Shown in pieces: positions 1 through 12,193 of a DNA stretch of 64,000 bases. The DNA lies in the NCBI RefSeq assembly GCF_022376445.1, contig NW_025954969.1, positions 1-64,000 of the forward strand. The letters are read 5' to 3'. The notes below the pieces were generated by a model that worked only from the letters and a program-made list of their open reading frames with translations, was not told the DNA's origin and searched no databases. The stretch is from Fomitopsis serialis (lineage: Eukaryota > Basidiomycota > Agaricomycetes > Polyporales > Fomitopsidaceae). Made by a program: the position numbers and the translations under genes. Each line of letters starts with the position of its first letter. Position 1 is the first letter of the stretch.

Positions 1-2
1 CG

Positions 3-41
3 CACCTTGCTCAGGACCTGAACGCCGACTTCGACTTCTAG
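3..41 (+). CDS. possible 3' end of a gene entering from the left edge
   Basis: The first bases read HLAQDLNADFDF followed by TAG at 39-41, which looks like the acidic/aromatic C-terminus of a protein whose body lies outside the window. The DNA after it turns A/T-richer and has no good reading frame, as expected of a 3' untranslated region. Twelve codons are too few to identify a family, and the call could be chance. Confidence 0.25.
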   Translation, partial: HLAQDLNADFDF

Positions 42-1436
42 GCTCGTACAAAGATACCCCGTCTTATGAACAACATGCATGATCCCGGTACCCATATACG
101 CATTATCTCAACCGGACCTTACTAGGGCATGAAATGGACTTCGTCTTGCACACCGATACACTAGAACCACCTCCTACTCTGTTATGCTGGCATGCTGTTC
201 TTTGCTGTGAAATGCTGCTCGCTCGTATACCCTTGTAGTTTTAGATTCCTTGTTTGCTCTGCTCAATGCTTCCCGTCATGTACGTAACGAAAGTCTCTTG
301 CTATCATCGTGCTATGCAGTTCTTGTGTTTTCGCACTTGATGTTCACTGCAAGGCACGGCACTCAGGCACCTGTCCGCTTAAGCAACCAGCGCGATTGGG
401 GGGCGATGCTGTGGTACAAGTTGTACTTAGCCATCAAACCCTCGTAGCTCAGAATATCGGTCGGTACCGGGCGGTACACTCAGGGCAAGGTATACCAAGT
501 TGACGTGACTTGAAATTGCATCCGTTAGCAAGTCCTGAAATGGAACTGTGCCTTCCTTACTTGACGTGCGGCTTCCCGTCACCGCTGACGGCCTGGCCTG
601 CAGCCGCTGACGGCCTGCAGCTGAATGTGCAGAGCGGGCTTTCTGGGCTCTGCACAGCCGACGCATGGCCTGTGCGCCGCCCTTGCACAGAGTCACCGAC
701 TTGTATAACACGATGACATTTGGCCACCGGCGAGGCCGGTGGTCCGTGCGCACGCGCGTACGGTGTAAATGTCCATGAGTGACGCCCGGCGGACTCGCAC
801 GCGGAGTCGACCGCAGAGAAATCCGAGGCTATGAGCTTCCACCTGCATGGACAACCTCGGTCTTAATTTAAGACATACATCGTGGGGTGCTTTGGGTGGG
901 CTCGTTGAGCAAGTGGAAATGAACGCGCCGGCACTTTGCGAAGGACCGCGGGCGCGCGGGAGTGTCATTCTCGGTATGGTACACTCACTGCGGCACTGCA
1001 TGATCTCAACATTACGATGATGCGTTTCAGATGTCTTCGCGCACTCCCACAACATGATATACTCCCTCGGCGTCCTTGCTCTCTTCCACAAGCCGTATAT
1101 TTCTGCTGGGCATCCGGGTCTTGTCGCGTTCGTCGTCGCCATCACCGCCCCAGCTGTCACCGCCCACACGCCGTCGTCGGGCACTGTGTGGTTCAGGTAC
1201 GCCGATTGTGCACAGCCATCTGTCATTCCGAGTCCGGGCGACACCCTGCAACACCAAGCATCCAATTCATCGAGATCGCAGGGCTTCGGTGCCGCCCATT
1301 CGCTAAAGGGCGCTGCTTGCTCGACCACCATCTTCCTGCTGCACGCTGCCCTCGCCGCCTGTGACCCTTGACTGAAGTACTCTCTGTACAACCCACCTCT
1401 CTGCACGCGCCGGTCTCGTCAGAGGAGGTAGCAACT
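42..1436. other. no identifiable gene; upstream region of metacaspase 1
   Basis: Several overlapping frames are open on both strands around 700-1400, but none shows a recognisable motif, splice pattern or codon bias. The last few hundred bases are the presumed promoter of the metacaspase starting at 1437. I see no convincing TATA box. Confidence 0.5.
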
Positions 1437-3592
1437 ATGAAGATCGGGCCGAAGCTCGGACCCAGGGTCCTCCACAGACTATCGCTGCCAGCGACACCGG
1501 AGCGGCCCCAGCCTCCGCGGTCGTGCAGGAAGAAGGCGCTCCTCATCGGCATCAACTACAGCATGGAGGAGTCGTCGCTGAACACCGAGTGCATGGAGCT
1601 GGAGGGCCCGCACCGGGATGCGCTCGGCATGAAGGCGCTCCTCATCGGTGAGTCTCGAGTGCCTTCCTACGCCTGCTCAAGGAAGCTCATGCCACCTGGC
1701 GAGCAGAGAATTACGGGTACAGGGAGGAGGACATCGTACTCATGGTGGATCTGGAAGGTGTGGACCGGATGAGGAGGCCTACGCAGAAAAACATGGTACG
1801 TAATAATCATCATTGCCCATCGTTCATTCCGTGCCTAATTGCGATACTAGATGCGGGAGATCCGTGCTCTTGTGAGGGGCGCCCAGCCAGGGGATCGCTT
1901 CGTGTTCCTATGTTAGTGATTTCTCGTCTTACTGTGTCCCGTACCGTGAACTGACTGTGTGTCATGTAGTTTCGGGGCACTCGGACCAGATCCCGTGTCG
2001 AGATCACACCGAGGACGATGGCTTCGACGAAGGTGCGGTCTTCCTCGATCACCATAATTGACTCGACGCTGACAGAGCGTCGTGGGCAGTCCTGCTCCCT
2101 ATGGACTTCGACGGCAAGAGCAAGCACAAGCTTATCGTCGACAACGTGAGCATTCCTCGTCACCCACACAGTCGATTACTTACTGGTATGGAATCAGGAT
2201 CTCGGAAATGGCTCGTCGATCCACTCCACCGGGTGCCCAACTCATGGTGAGCACATATCCAACATGCCTGCGTCGATATGAAGGCTAATCGCGTGTGCAG
2301 GCGATCCTCGATGCATGTCATTCCGGCACCTTGCTTGGTATGTCGATTGCTAGGAATGCCGATCGACCGATTGCTGATGCCTACGCAGATCTGGACCACT
2401 ACGACTGCAACAAGGTGTACTTCCCGTGGGTCTCGCTGGGTAGCCGGGACGCGAAGACGCGGCATGTAGACGTCGGTGCGTTGCGTCCTTCCGATTCGTC
2501 TCTCGACTGCGTCTGACACCTTCGTCGCCCTCAGTGCGCAGAAACGATACCTGTGGGTCCTCTGTTAGTAAACACGCTCGCGGAACTCACGCCCCCCACC
2601 AGTTGCCCCCGTCCTCCAACAGAAGACTATCCCTGCAGCGCCTCTCGACACCCTCTCCCCACTCCCCCGCTCCCCGCTCTCCCACTCCCCGCTCCCCGCT
2701 CTCCCCACTCCCCGCTCCCCGCTCTCCCCGCTCTCCCCCTCCAAGACCATCCGGCACTCGCGTTCGCTACACCACAAGGCGCTGAAGCGGGCCGAGCAGG
2801 ACCCAAGCGCGGAGCAGCGCGCGCTGCGGCGGCGGCGGACGACTGTGTCCGTCGCAGCGTGGGCGGCGGTCAAGCCCGCGGCAGAGGTGTTCAGGCAGAT
2901 CATACCCGCGGCGCTGTGCATGTCGCCGGTGTCGTATAGGAAGTGCGATGGGGAGTGCCCGGTGGGGGCGGCCGCGGGGGTGCCGCGCGTGGTACGTGTG
3001 ATCTGTGCACTGTCAGGCATGCTGGAGGGCTTATATGTTATGATGTCGGTGTAGATTTCGTTGGCGGCGTGTGGGGACTCACAGTACACGTGGGAGTACA
3101 AGCGGGGGCAGTCGATGACCCAGGTACGGCAACCGAACTCTTGTGTCCGCGAGTTCTGCTGACAGTGCTTGTCCTGGTACGTATAGGATTTGATCCAGGA
3201 GCTCAAGGAGAACCCGCAACCGAAGCTCCACGATCTCGTCACCAAGCTGGGGTAGGTGTCGGTCGCCGTTGTACCTGTGATTCACGTTCTGATCTGGGGG
3301 GCTCGTCAGATACTCGCGGTACGACGTGTCTCGGTTGCTGCACGGCGCAGCGAAGAGGCAGCGGGAGGCGATCAAGAAGGGCGCGCAGCTGCCCTATCTG
3401 CTCGAGGGTGTCAACTTCCAGGACATCCAGGTGAGCCCTGTTACGCTTCCCTGATTTGTTCCGGGGGATGCTGACGTCCGTGCCTATTCTAGCTTGGTAG
3501 CCAAGAAAGACTGGTAAGCGAGCTCCATGTTCGTCCTGTGTAACTCGCGCTCATGTTGAACGCAGGATATGGAGATGCCCTTCGAGTTTTGA
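1437..3592 (+). CDS. metacaspase 1 (caspase-fold cysteine protease), frame interrupted
   Basis: Metacaspases are Arg/Lys-specific clan CD proteases acting in stress responses and cell death. About 14 exons can be traced: 1437-1647, 1707-1795, 1851-1911, 1970-2032, 2090-2145, 2198-2246, 2301-2337, 2389-2475, 2535-2991, 3055-3123, 3187-3251, 3310-3430, 3493-3513 and 3566-3592. The start KKALLIGINY is the first strand of the p20 fold, and the catalytic dyad is His in FSGHSDQ and Cys in LDACHSG. The p10 part shows YTWEYKRGQSMTQ and ends DMEMPFEF. There is no zinc-finger prodomain. Two faults are visible. Exon 2198-2246 is 49 nt where the tandem paralogue has 51, which breaks the motif K-W-L-V-D-P-L-P-P-G. 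The CT-rich tract at 2651-2742 also joins two different frames. Either the gene is a pseudogene or the sequence has lost bases. Confidence 0.85.
2651..2742 (+). repeat. CT-rich imperfect tandem repeat inside metacaspase 1
   Basis: This is a run of imperfect 7-13 base units built from CTCCCCG and CTCTCCC. It encodes a Pro/Ser/Arg linker (…PRSPTPRSPLSP…) between the p20 and p10 parts. The reading frame entering the tract (starting VRRNDTCGSS) differs from the frame leaving it (IRHSRSLHHKALKRAEQD), so repeat-length slippage or collapse has probably shifted the frame here. Confidence 0.85.
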
Positions 3593-5937
3593 TTTATATA
3601 TCTTTCCTCACGTCATCGTCCCCCTAAGCGGGACAAGGAACTACATCTGCATCTCTTTAACTTATTATCTGCATGAACTCAGGATTTTAGCCCGTACTCG
3701 CTCGCATAGTCACCTCCGCACATTTATTCTTTGTTGTCTGCTGCACATCTGTATCGTTAAATGCAATAATGCATGTTATGCTCTTCACAAGTAGTCTAAT
3801 CTACATACCTAGGTAGTTTGATAGGAACTGTACTGTACGCGCCTCTGCCTGCCGGCAATGCCATTTATTTACGCCTGCGCTGTCCCTCAGGCTGGCTGAC
3901 TCGAAATTCCAAGCTACTGACCTTCCCACGTGAACCGCACCCTTCCCAGAAAGGCAGGTATCATGGTTCGCGCTGTCGGTGGCGCTGGTGGCCTTCTATC
4001 CAGCTATCAACTCGCTACAGCCGCACCCCGACCTCAAGCTCAGCTCCAGTCCGTTGGTCCTCTCATCTGTGCCTATGTGCTGTCAGGCTGTGCTCGATAC
4101 AGCATCGCCTGCGAGGCCAGATGACTGTCATGCTGTATCTTCGCCGTGATTGCGCGGTGTCCTAGTAGCAGACATCCACTGGCAAGCGCTCCTCGATCTG
4201 CGAGCGGCGTGGGTCACGGTCTACGTTCGATTTGGACGCAATCAAAGGCGATTTGGACGCAATCAAAGGCTGTCCTGTCGGAGAAGCAGTTGCACCGTAA
4301 CTCTGATGATGTTGTGCCGATGTGTCGCGCAAGATCAATGAAGATTTGCCGTGGTATGTTGGTATTCGGTAGCACACCCGTTTCAACAAAAGCTCACTGT
4401 GATCTGGTCCGTTTGTCGGTCTGCTTGGTCTGCTATATTTGGATGTTGTGCAAAGCGCAGATGGCCATGGTGCGGGAGGTAAGCCTTGTCGCGTCGTATT
4501 TTCTTCTGCATTGTGGAGTTAACATACCCAGAGCGATGACAGACACGTCACGCATTGACAAGATTTGCACACTTTGCGATAGAATATGTGCGTCTATCGT
4601 GCATTACTGAACTGTATCGCCTTTTCAACCGTCAACTTCTGTCCAGATACACGTGTGCGAGGGACAAAAATAAAACCTTCTGTGCCTAACGCCCGCTAGT
4701 CCAGTGTCGTGCTATACTACATGACTCGCACGCCAACATCTACAAACTGCATGGACTCGGAGCTGACGAAATGAGGTGCTGTCGACATGCCGTTGACAAT
4801 GAAGAAGAGATGTGCCCAAGGACCGCACCGAACATCACGGCGGTGCAATGTCAAGCAGACCGTCTGACGGGAGGCATGTGCGTGGACCACACATGACGTG
4901 CTCGCTGTTGTCCTCCTCTCTTGCCCGTATCTCGGACGCGCGATACTGGCACCGCCTACCCTTGTCCCTTCACACTTCTAACACAGCCGTCTCATCCGCC
5001 GAAAGCTCGAAGCGGCTGCCCCCGCCACGAATCACAGCCGCAGCCCTGCGATACAGCTTTAGCAGCGTCGAAACGCGACCCAGCAGTATGGAACGGGCGG
5101 CAGAGTACCAGGACTGAGGCCGAGTTACAGAGATCCCTGGCACTCTCTGTTTAGGACGTTACTAGTGAGATTCATTGCTGACTCGGACTGTTCTCACACT
5201 GAGTAATTGCGATTGGGACAGTGTTGCTTGACACGACGAGTCGAAATCATGGTGATCAATAAGGGCATAACCTCTGACGCGAGCGGGGCTGGATTAGGCC
5301 CCATGCAAAGAAAGGAAAATACATGACCGCAAGCTGATTGTCAACCGGGCTTACGTCTGGGTTTTCTTTACATCGGTGCTCGGAAGATCTCATCGTTGAC
5401 CCATGCCGGACCCCCTCGCCAGGATCCTGCACTTCGCGAAACAACCCGATTTGGCCTCGACGCCCATATCGTACTCAACAACATCAGGGTTTGAGCAGTA
5501 AGTGTGAAATTATGGTCTACGTCCGCATTTGCCTCTTAGTACCCCGCCAGACTTGTCAGAAGACCTTGGGAAAACCCGAAGGCTGTGCTTCTGCATCCCG
5601 TCGGCGGTCCCTTTTTTGGCAGTGCGGCGCAATGATCCCTGCCGTTGTCTTCTTATAAGCTTCCTACCTGGCCCGCCCTGCCATACGTAAGCATATACGT
5701 TCCAGTGCCACACTGACTGGTGACTTCAAGGACATAACGCAGCCCCGGCGCGTAGTTCTTCAAGACACTTATATCTGGTCCTCTTCCCCTTGCCCCACAG
5801 CAGCCACTGCCCGCCGTCGGGTGTTACCCGATTTGTGTCAAAGACGCCTCAATCTCCTTGTCCCATATCGGCCCCACACAGACGACCTTTCCCTCGTCCC
5901 CCTTCTTTCCACCGCACCCCTACCCAACGACGACCCA
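3593..5937. other. intergenic region between the metacaspases; no gene recognised
   Basis: A reading of about 60 codons starting near 3965 contains VALVAFYPAINSLQPHPDLK, which looks hydrophobic and protein-like but matches nothing I recognise. An open frame from 4146 to 4610 gives an unremarkable 154-residue translation. Neither has a clear start context or splice support. Confidence 0.4.
4229..4270 (+). repeat. perfect 21-bp tandem duplication
   Basis: Two identical 21-base units lie back to back (4229-4249 and 4250-4270). In one frame each encodes DLDAIKG, so a coding sequence would be kept in frame. No gene is recognised around it. Confidence 0.95.
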
Positions 5938-8163
5938 ATGGGCAATCCTGATCGCCCTCCCCAGAAGAAAGCCTTGCTCATCGCCAGCAAGTACATCTAC
6001 AACAAGCAAAGTTCCATCGCATCGAACGTCGACGACACGCAAGCCGCCGAGGTGCGCGAAGGTGCTAGCACTGCAGGACTCGGAGACCTTCTGCCCCGCC
6101 GCGCAAACCTCGCGTCAACGGTTGACCCAGCTTTATTGGTTAACCCCTGCAGGGATGCATGGAAGTGGAAGAAGCTACTGATTGGTCAGTGCTCGCTGAT
6201 GCCAATGACGGTCGCGCCGACTTGAAGTAACTTTGCCCCTCGGCAGACATTTTCGGCTTCTCGGAGAACAGAATCCGCACGCTCGTCGACGAAGAGCATG
6301 ACTGTCCTCAGGGCTCAACTCCTTGTCCGCCACCAACTTCTGCTGTCGGTTTGGATGAGGTTCATCAGCCCAACCCGCGCATGCGACCAAAGAAGGTCAA
6401 CATCGTAAGGCTTCATGCCCTCCTTAGATCTCCTTGACTGAAGGATGATTCATACCTTGCAGCTGCGTGAATTGCACGAACTTGTGAGAGATGCAGTCTC
6501 CGGCGACACGCTGTTTTTATTCCGTGAGTAGTAATTTCACACTCGGCAAACTGTCTGAAATGTTTTCTAGTCGCCGGACACGTCAATCAATTGACTTGCG
6601 ATGAACATACTGAAGCAGATGGCCAAGACGAAGGTAGAATGATTAGTTCGTGATTATATATGCGGTACTGAAGGAAGCTCCCTGTAGCGTTCATACCGTC
6701 GGATGCATTTCGACCATGGGAATGTTTACATATCCCTTCTGTACGACGTGCAGAACACAGCAGTTGGCTCAAAGATAATGTATGTGGCTACAGTTTTCCT
6801 GCTGTCATACTGGTGCCTTGACAAACAACCTAGGACTTGAAGAAGATACTTGTGGATACCCTCCCAAAGGGTGTTCGACTAGTTGTACGTACTAAGCATA
6901 TCCCTGCACTCTTCTCACCAACGAATCATACTATAGTGTGTTGTCGATGCGTGCCATTCGGGGACCTTGTTCGGTAAGTGGAGCGATTGTGCTCTCATTG
7001 CCGAGCGGAATGTGATTATTCTCTCTAGACCTACCACACGGTCCATGCAACGCCATCCGAATCACTGCTAACCGTCGACCTAGGACTTATCTTACCAATG
7101 CCTCGTATCGGCCCCTGTCTCGACAATCATCAAACACTCAGTCGTTGCGACAAGGGACTCTGTGCAAGAACGTCTTCTGCTCTCGACGTCAATCAGCAGC
7201 GATAGAAACGGCACCTAGGGATCTGGGTCTAGCCAACACTTTGCACAGCAAGGAGAATCTACCGTTGGCTGTACACACAGACCAGAAAGTCCCTCAACGG
7301 CGAAGCTCGACCCATGACTCCTGCGCGCAATGTAGCTGCTTCCCAACACGAGATCCGTCACATAGCTTGGGAGCTGTGGATGCCAACTCAAGCCCCATCA
7401 CCGCGGACTCGGAAACCGAGACTCATATATGCGAGTCCCCGACTATAATGTCGTCGTCGATCTCATTGGCCAGCGAATCGTGTGGCGAGTGGTGCAGGCC
7501 CGATCCCAGCTTTGCCGGATCCCATGTCGTATGTCATGCATGCCTCGTGAAGACCATGGCACTCAAGGGACTGTAGGTCACAATATCGGCGTGCATGGAT
7601 GACCAGGAGGCTTGGGAGAACCAGAAACTTGGCGGCACCCTGACACAAGTAAGTTCTCGATCTCTGACCATCACACGCTGGTGCTGACGACACGGCCAAG
7701 GTTCTGGTCCCATTTCTCGGTGTGTAACACGTACCCAACCCAGGCCATGTGTCTGTGTGCTGACTTCCCTTGCAGCGAAGAACCCGAAGCCAACCTACCG
7801 AGCACTCATGACGCATACGAGGTATGTCGGGATGCTATGTCCGGCTACTAGTGCTTTGATACATGTTCTCATTGGTTCGTCATTAGCTCTGCTCTCGACA
7901 AGATCGTCCATAAAGCCCACGATAGATATCGTAGGAAGCGAGACGCGGGTATCTCTCCTCAGACCATGGCATACCAAGGCCCGGGCTACCAAGACCCTCA
8001 GGTGAGCGTTCATACTATGCGTTGCGTCATGATCGCTGATTATTTTCTCACAGCTATGCAGTACAGCGCCGCTGGTGAGTGAACCTTGCTATGAGTTCCG
8101 CTAGGTCTGTCGGCAGCTGATTGATGTTCTTCCCAGGACTTGGATCAACCGTTTATTCTTTGA
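5938..8163 (+). CDS. metacaspase 2 (tandem paralogue)
   Basis: This is the second metacaspase of the tandem pair, about 2.3 kb downstream of the first and in the same orientation. The ATG at 5938 opens MGNPDRPPQKKALLIASKY, the first p20 strand. The catalytic His is in VAGHVNQL, and the catalytic Cys is in VVDACHSGTLF, just downstream of the exon at 6834-6884, which encodes DLKKILVDTLPKGVRLV (17 residues, 51 nt). The p10 half shows ISACMDDQEAWENQKLGG. The last exons give YQDPQ, LCSTAPL and DLDQPFIL before TGA at 8161-8163, the usual family ending. The linker after HGPCNAI is long (around 160 residues), Ser/Thr-rich and without known motifs. The first exon boundary is unclear: one frame stays open from the start into RDAWKWKKLLI without an intron and replaces the usual sequence before RDA with an unrelated stretch. 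Otherwise every junction splices in frame, so this copy looks functional. Confidence 0.88.
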
Positions 8164-8505
8164 CCACCCTGGCTCATGCCGCACTACGATTTCGATGCTT
8201 TCACACTTAGAAACTATCAGTTTTGCTGACTTCCCCACCAAGGGCCCTCGTTATCTATTATTCGACCGATACAGCGACTTCAAGTTATACCCTCTTATAC
8301 CATTTCGAACCCCATATTCCCGTATACCCCCGTACGACGCTTGATACCCCCATGTACTGTGTTTCTGGTTGATTATGAAGTCTACATGTATCCATGTGTT
8401 CTCTACTTTGGGGTGTGGAGGGAAACCACTCACCTCTTGGGTAAAACGATGATCTCATCGGATGCGCTCGAGGAGATTTCCCGAGGGAGCGTCGCGTTTT
8501 AGCTT
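8164..8505. other. convergent 3' region of metacaspase 2 and the dehydrogenase
   Basis: About 340 bases lie between two convergent genes. The stretch is A/T-richer than the coding regions and no gene is seen. It presumably carries both 3' untranslated regions. Confidence 0.6.
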
Positions 8506-9452
8506 TCAATGTTTGCCCTTTCGGTTCACCTCCTCGAGCGTGTGTTCCCAAAGCCGCTCCCTAGCCTCATCCGTGCCGTAGTATCTCTTCTTCCCCATGT
8601 CATCGCCTTTGTTGTCCCGGCGAGAAGACCCCGGTGGGCTCTGCAGCAATGCATACAGCATGCGTTCGGCGCAAACGTCGGGCGTGGCGGAGACAGGGTA
8701 GAGCAGCACCTTGCCAATGCTGCCCATAAGTGGCGTACGTACGAGCCCAGGGAACGCGTGTACGAATGACATCCGTGGCTCTAGTTCTGCGAAGCTCTGC
8801 ATCGTTATGAGGGCGTGTCGAGAGGCACACTTGTGTGGGTACTCACCTCGATCATGAGGTCGTTGTACGTCGCCGCGGACGTGAGAGCCTTTAGAGGATT
8901 GTATCTCTTCTTCAGCCCGAGGTCATCGAGATCCACCTTCCACCCCGAACCAGGACCCAGGATGGACATGACCCTCGCCTCCTCTCCGGCGTCCTTCGCC
9001 TTCTTCAGCAGAGGAAGGAGGTCGTAGATGAACTTCCATCGCGCGTAGTAGTTCAGCGCGAGCCTCTTGTCGATCCCTTCATCAGTCTCGTCGCGTCCTC
9101 TGAAGTCCATGAAGCCAGTAGAGAGCACTAGAAGGTTGACTTTCGGTAGAGACGACAGTAAGGAGGACGTCGTCTTCTGTACGTTCTTCATCTGGAAGAT
9201 GTCGCTCTCCACGAAGGAATGAGAGCTCCTTAGACCGAGTGAGGTAGGCTTCGGGTAGGACTTGATGGTCTGTTCTGCAGCCGAGCGGTTGCGACCGCAC
9301 AGAACGATGTTGCTGTTCCCTTGCGTGTAGCCGGCGAGTGCGCGAGACAAAGCTTGGCCTATACCAGAGGTTCCGCCCACGAAGACAGCAACAGGTGGTC
9401 GGCTGAAAGAGAACGCTGCGTTTGCCGTCCGTACTGCAGAAAGAGTCGGCAT
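8506..9452 (-). CDS. atypical short-chain dehydrogenase/reductase (SDR)
   Basis: NAD(P)-dependent SDR-fold protein, substrate unknown. It has two exons, 9452-8847 and 8796-8506, joined by a 50-nt intron in phase 0, giving 298 residues. The nucleotide-binding motif GGTSGIG is near residue 25, VLSTGF stands where the NNAG-type motif usually lies, and a Ser is present in SILGPGSG. The expected active-site YxxxK reads YNDLM: the Tyr is present but Met replaces the Lys. That is unusual for an active SDR, though related fungal proteins of this divergent type are known. The ATG at 9452 was chosen because the binding motif follows at normal spacing; the open frame extends further upstream but has no family character. 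The intron is clean and no frameshift is needed. Confidence 0.87.
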
Positions 9453-9808
9453 TTCTGTTGATTTCGAGCGATGACAAACTTGTGTTACGGGATCCGCTTG
9501 CGAGCGAGGGTACAGAGCTACTAAGGTGAGCAAATAAACTTCGTAGCAGGTTTCAGGTTGAGAATGTTGGTCACAGTGCGATGTCGTCGAGCAGAGGGAG
9601 GAGCGCGATGGCCGACGCTCCGCCACCCGCCTTGATGCGCCCTCGGAGAGAGCCGAAATGAACCTACCTGGTTCTATCTCGCACACTGATTGATTACCTC
9701 GACAAGACTTGCGGTCGACCACGACTCTTCCTGCTTTTCTGCGTCTAGCGGCCTCCATAGCCATACTCTTCGGCATCCTAGAGCTTGAGTCCTTGGCACG
9801 TATACACC

Positions 9809-12193
9809 ATGAGCAATAATGATGATGTTAGCGCATTGTTGGAAGCAATGCAGCTTGACCCAGACATGAGTCCTATCGAGGCTCGTGAACTCATGTCGGC
9901 CTTCAGTGAATACATGCAAGCCAGGGAACCTGACGGTGTGTCATGGACGTGGCTACGATCGTATTTGACACTTAGACCTCCCGACAGAACGCCAGACGTC
10001 GCCAGAGTTGAAAGAAGCCAACAACCTGTTGGATCACAAAGTATACGACGAGGCGCATGCCCAGTACTTGCGGGTTATTGGCTCTATCCTTGGCGCCAAC
10101 TTCTCCGTCCCGCTTCCTCAAGACCAGGATGGCGGAATGAGGTGCGATAAATATCTGCAACTATCGATGGATGAAAGAGTCGACCTCATGGAATGCTGCA
10201 ATGGCGTCGCTAAATGTCTTTCTGAGGCGCACAAAGTCACAGAGGTTGGAATCGCATGCCGCCTACAGAATTAGAATGCTGCTGACCGACTACTTTCGCC
10301 TGACAGGCTTTGGATTGGTACGAAGAGGTGGACGCCTTGTACAAGAACGCCCGCTTTGCAGCACGTCCCGCGATGTATGGTATGTAACACACTCGTCCGA
10401 TTGAATACTAGCCATTCATCAGACTACGAACAGATTGGGAATATTACAATCCGCAGCCGCCTCGACAGGACGTCTACGTGCAGCGTCTCAAAGGGCTGGT
10501 CGGTTCTTCAGATGCCTTCGTCACCCTGAGGAATACAGGCTCTGCCACGCATCGCAAGTGTGTCGCCGATGAACTCATCAAACACCTCCCTGCCGGTGTC
10601 AACACTCGCCCTTTGCGTGCCATCTGCCCTAGCGGCTCCGTGACCGTTCTCATGCAGTTCCGACACCCGGACCCGCAGCTGCTGAAGAACTGGGAGTTGT
10701 CAAACGACGATCTCCAAGTCCGCGGCTCGTGGCAGAAGATGAAGATCTCCAGGAGCATCCTTCCGCGCATGGGCTTTGCTAGCTTCATCTGGAAAAGTGC
10801 GTTGCTGACCTTTTAAGCCGCGGCGACTCTTATTAAGGTCCATTTCACAGGTCGACTGTACGTTTGCGGCGGGATGAAGGGCGGTACTATAGAGCCCTAC
10901 CGGGACTTCTATTATATGGACCTTACGAGGCAGCCCGGGACGTGGCGCGAGCTTCAGCGTTTCCCCAGGCTGGTCTTCCTGAATGTACAACTGGCCGTGC
11001 ACGACAATAAGGCGTACTCGTTCAGAGGCGCGCCTGAACTGGACTTCTTCGACCTCGTCACCGAACGCTGGGGGCAGGTCAAAACACGTTGGGTAGATCA
11101 GTCAGGCAAACCTATCCCATGGCCGATTCCCCGCGAGGATCTCACCGACTACGCCATGCATATTATACGGGACGGATGTACGTGTTTGGTGGGTCCGCGC
11201 ACAAGGCCAAGATGGGGTGCAACCTGCTGGCCGTGCTCGACCTGTCCACGAAGAAGTGGCAGCACCTCTCGGGCGTCGCCGATATGCCGCGCGCAGGCTA
11301 CGACGTGCCGGGCCCGAGGAAGTACTTCGCGAGCTGGGTGGACGGACCACAGGAGAACATCTACCTGCTGCAGGGTGTGGCGGACAGAGCCGCATCGGAG
11401 ATGCACCACCAGCCGCAAGGGGCCCACGACTCACACGGATACGACGATTTCTGGAGCTGGAATATCGAGGCGCGCAGGTGGCGCAGGGAGAAGATGGTCG
11501 GCAACGTCCCCTGCCCGAGGTCGGAGATGGGCTGCACATATGTACGCCGTCTTACGCTGATCGTGGACCTCCTTTGCTGATTCCTTTGCCGTCCAGAACC
11601 CGAGCTTGAACTCTGCCATCGTCTATGGTGGCTACAGCCCCGAGATTCCGACGCTCTTCGCGAACTCGGGGAAATGCTACAGGTTTACGTACTACGCGGA
11701 CACCTTCATCCTCGACCATTCTTCGCCGACGCCCCGATGGAGGCACGTCGTGCACCAAGGCTTTCCCACTTACCGCGCACAGAGTGTGCTGCTCACCGAC
11801 CCCGACACCGGGAGGATGTACCTGTTCGGCGGGTACACGAACACGGACCAAGTCCCGTCGCCGAACCACGGGCACACGCGGAGCTTCGGCGACGTGTGGC
11901 AGCTCCGCTTGGACGTCCCTGGCGGGCACTTCGAAGAGGTGAACGTGACGGATGACGAACGCAATGCGCGGATGGGTCCGTGGCAGAGGTGCTTCAGCTG
12001 CGGCAACACGGGGATGTGGAGGAAATGCGGAGGTGAGTGCGGCATATGGCTGCCCCTCTTGTGAGCTAACGGCGGGATCGATGCTCACGACGAATCAGGA
12101 ACTTGCAAGGGCCGAGCCTTCTTCTGTGACGACGCGTGCTTGAAGGATGGGTGGAGGGAACACAAAGAGCTTCATAAGTGCCGGAAGAAGTGA
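9809..12193 (+). CDS. Kelch-repeat protein with C-terminal MYND zinc finger, one frame break
   Basis: Kelch repeats form a beta-propeller for protein binding, and MYND fingers bind proline-rich peptides; the cellular role of this fusion is unknown. The gene starts MSNNDDVSALLEAMQL and is followed by a helical, TPR-like segment (LKEANNLLDHKVYDEAHAQY). Kelch-type strands come next, seen as RLYVCGGMKG, RMYVFGGSAH, SAIVYGGYSP and RMYLFGGYTN. The C-terminus shows the MYND spacing CFSCG…CKGRAFFCDDAC…HKELHKC, split by an intron near 12032-12099. Short introns also lie near 9935, 10240, 10380, 10797 and 11540. Between about 11145 and 11178 the frame changes from LTDYAMHI to GRMYVFGG with no possible intron, consistent with one missing base. 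The rest is intact. Confidence 0.85.

Noticed and set aside
693..1406. Long minus-strand open frame of 237 codons
   Set aside because: No family motif, overlap with other open frames, and composition typical of non-coding GC-rich DNA.
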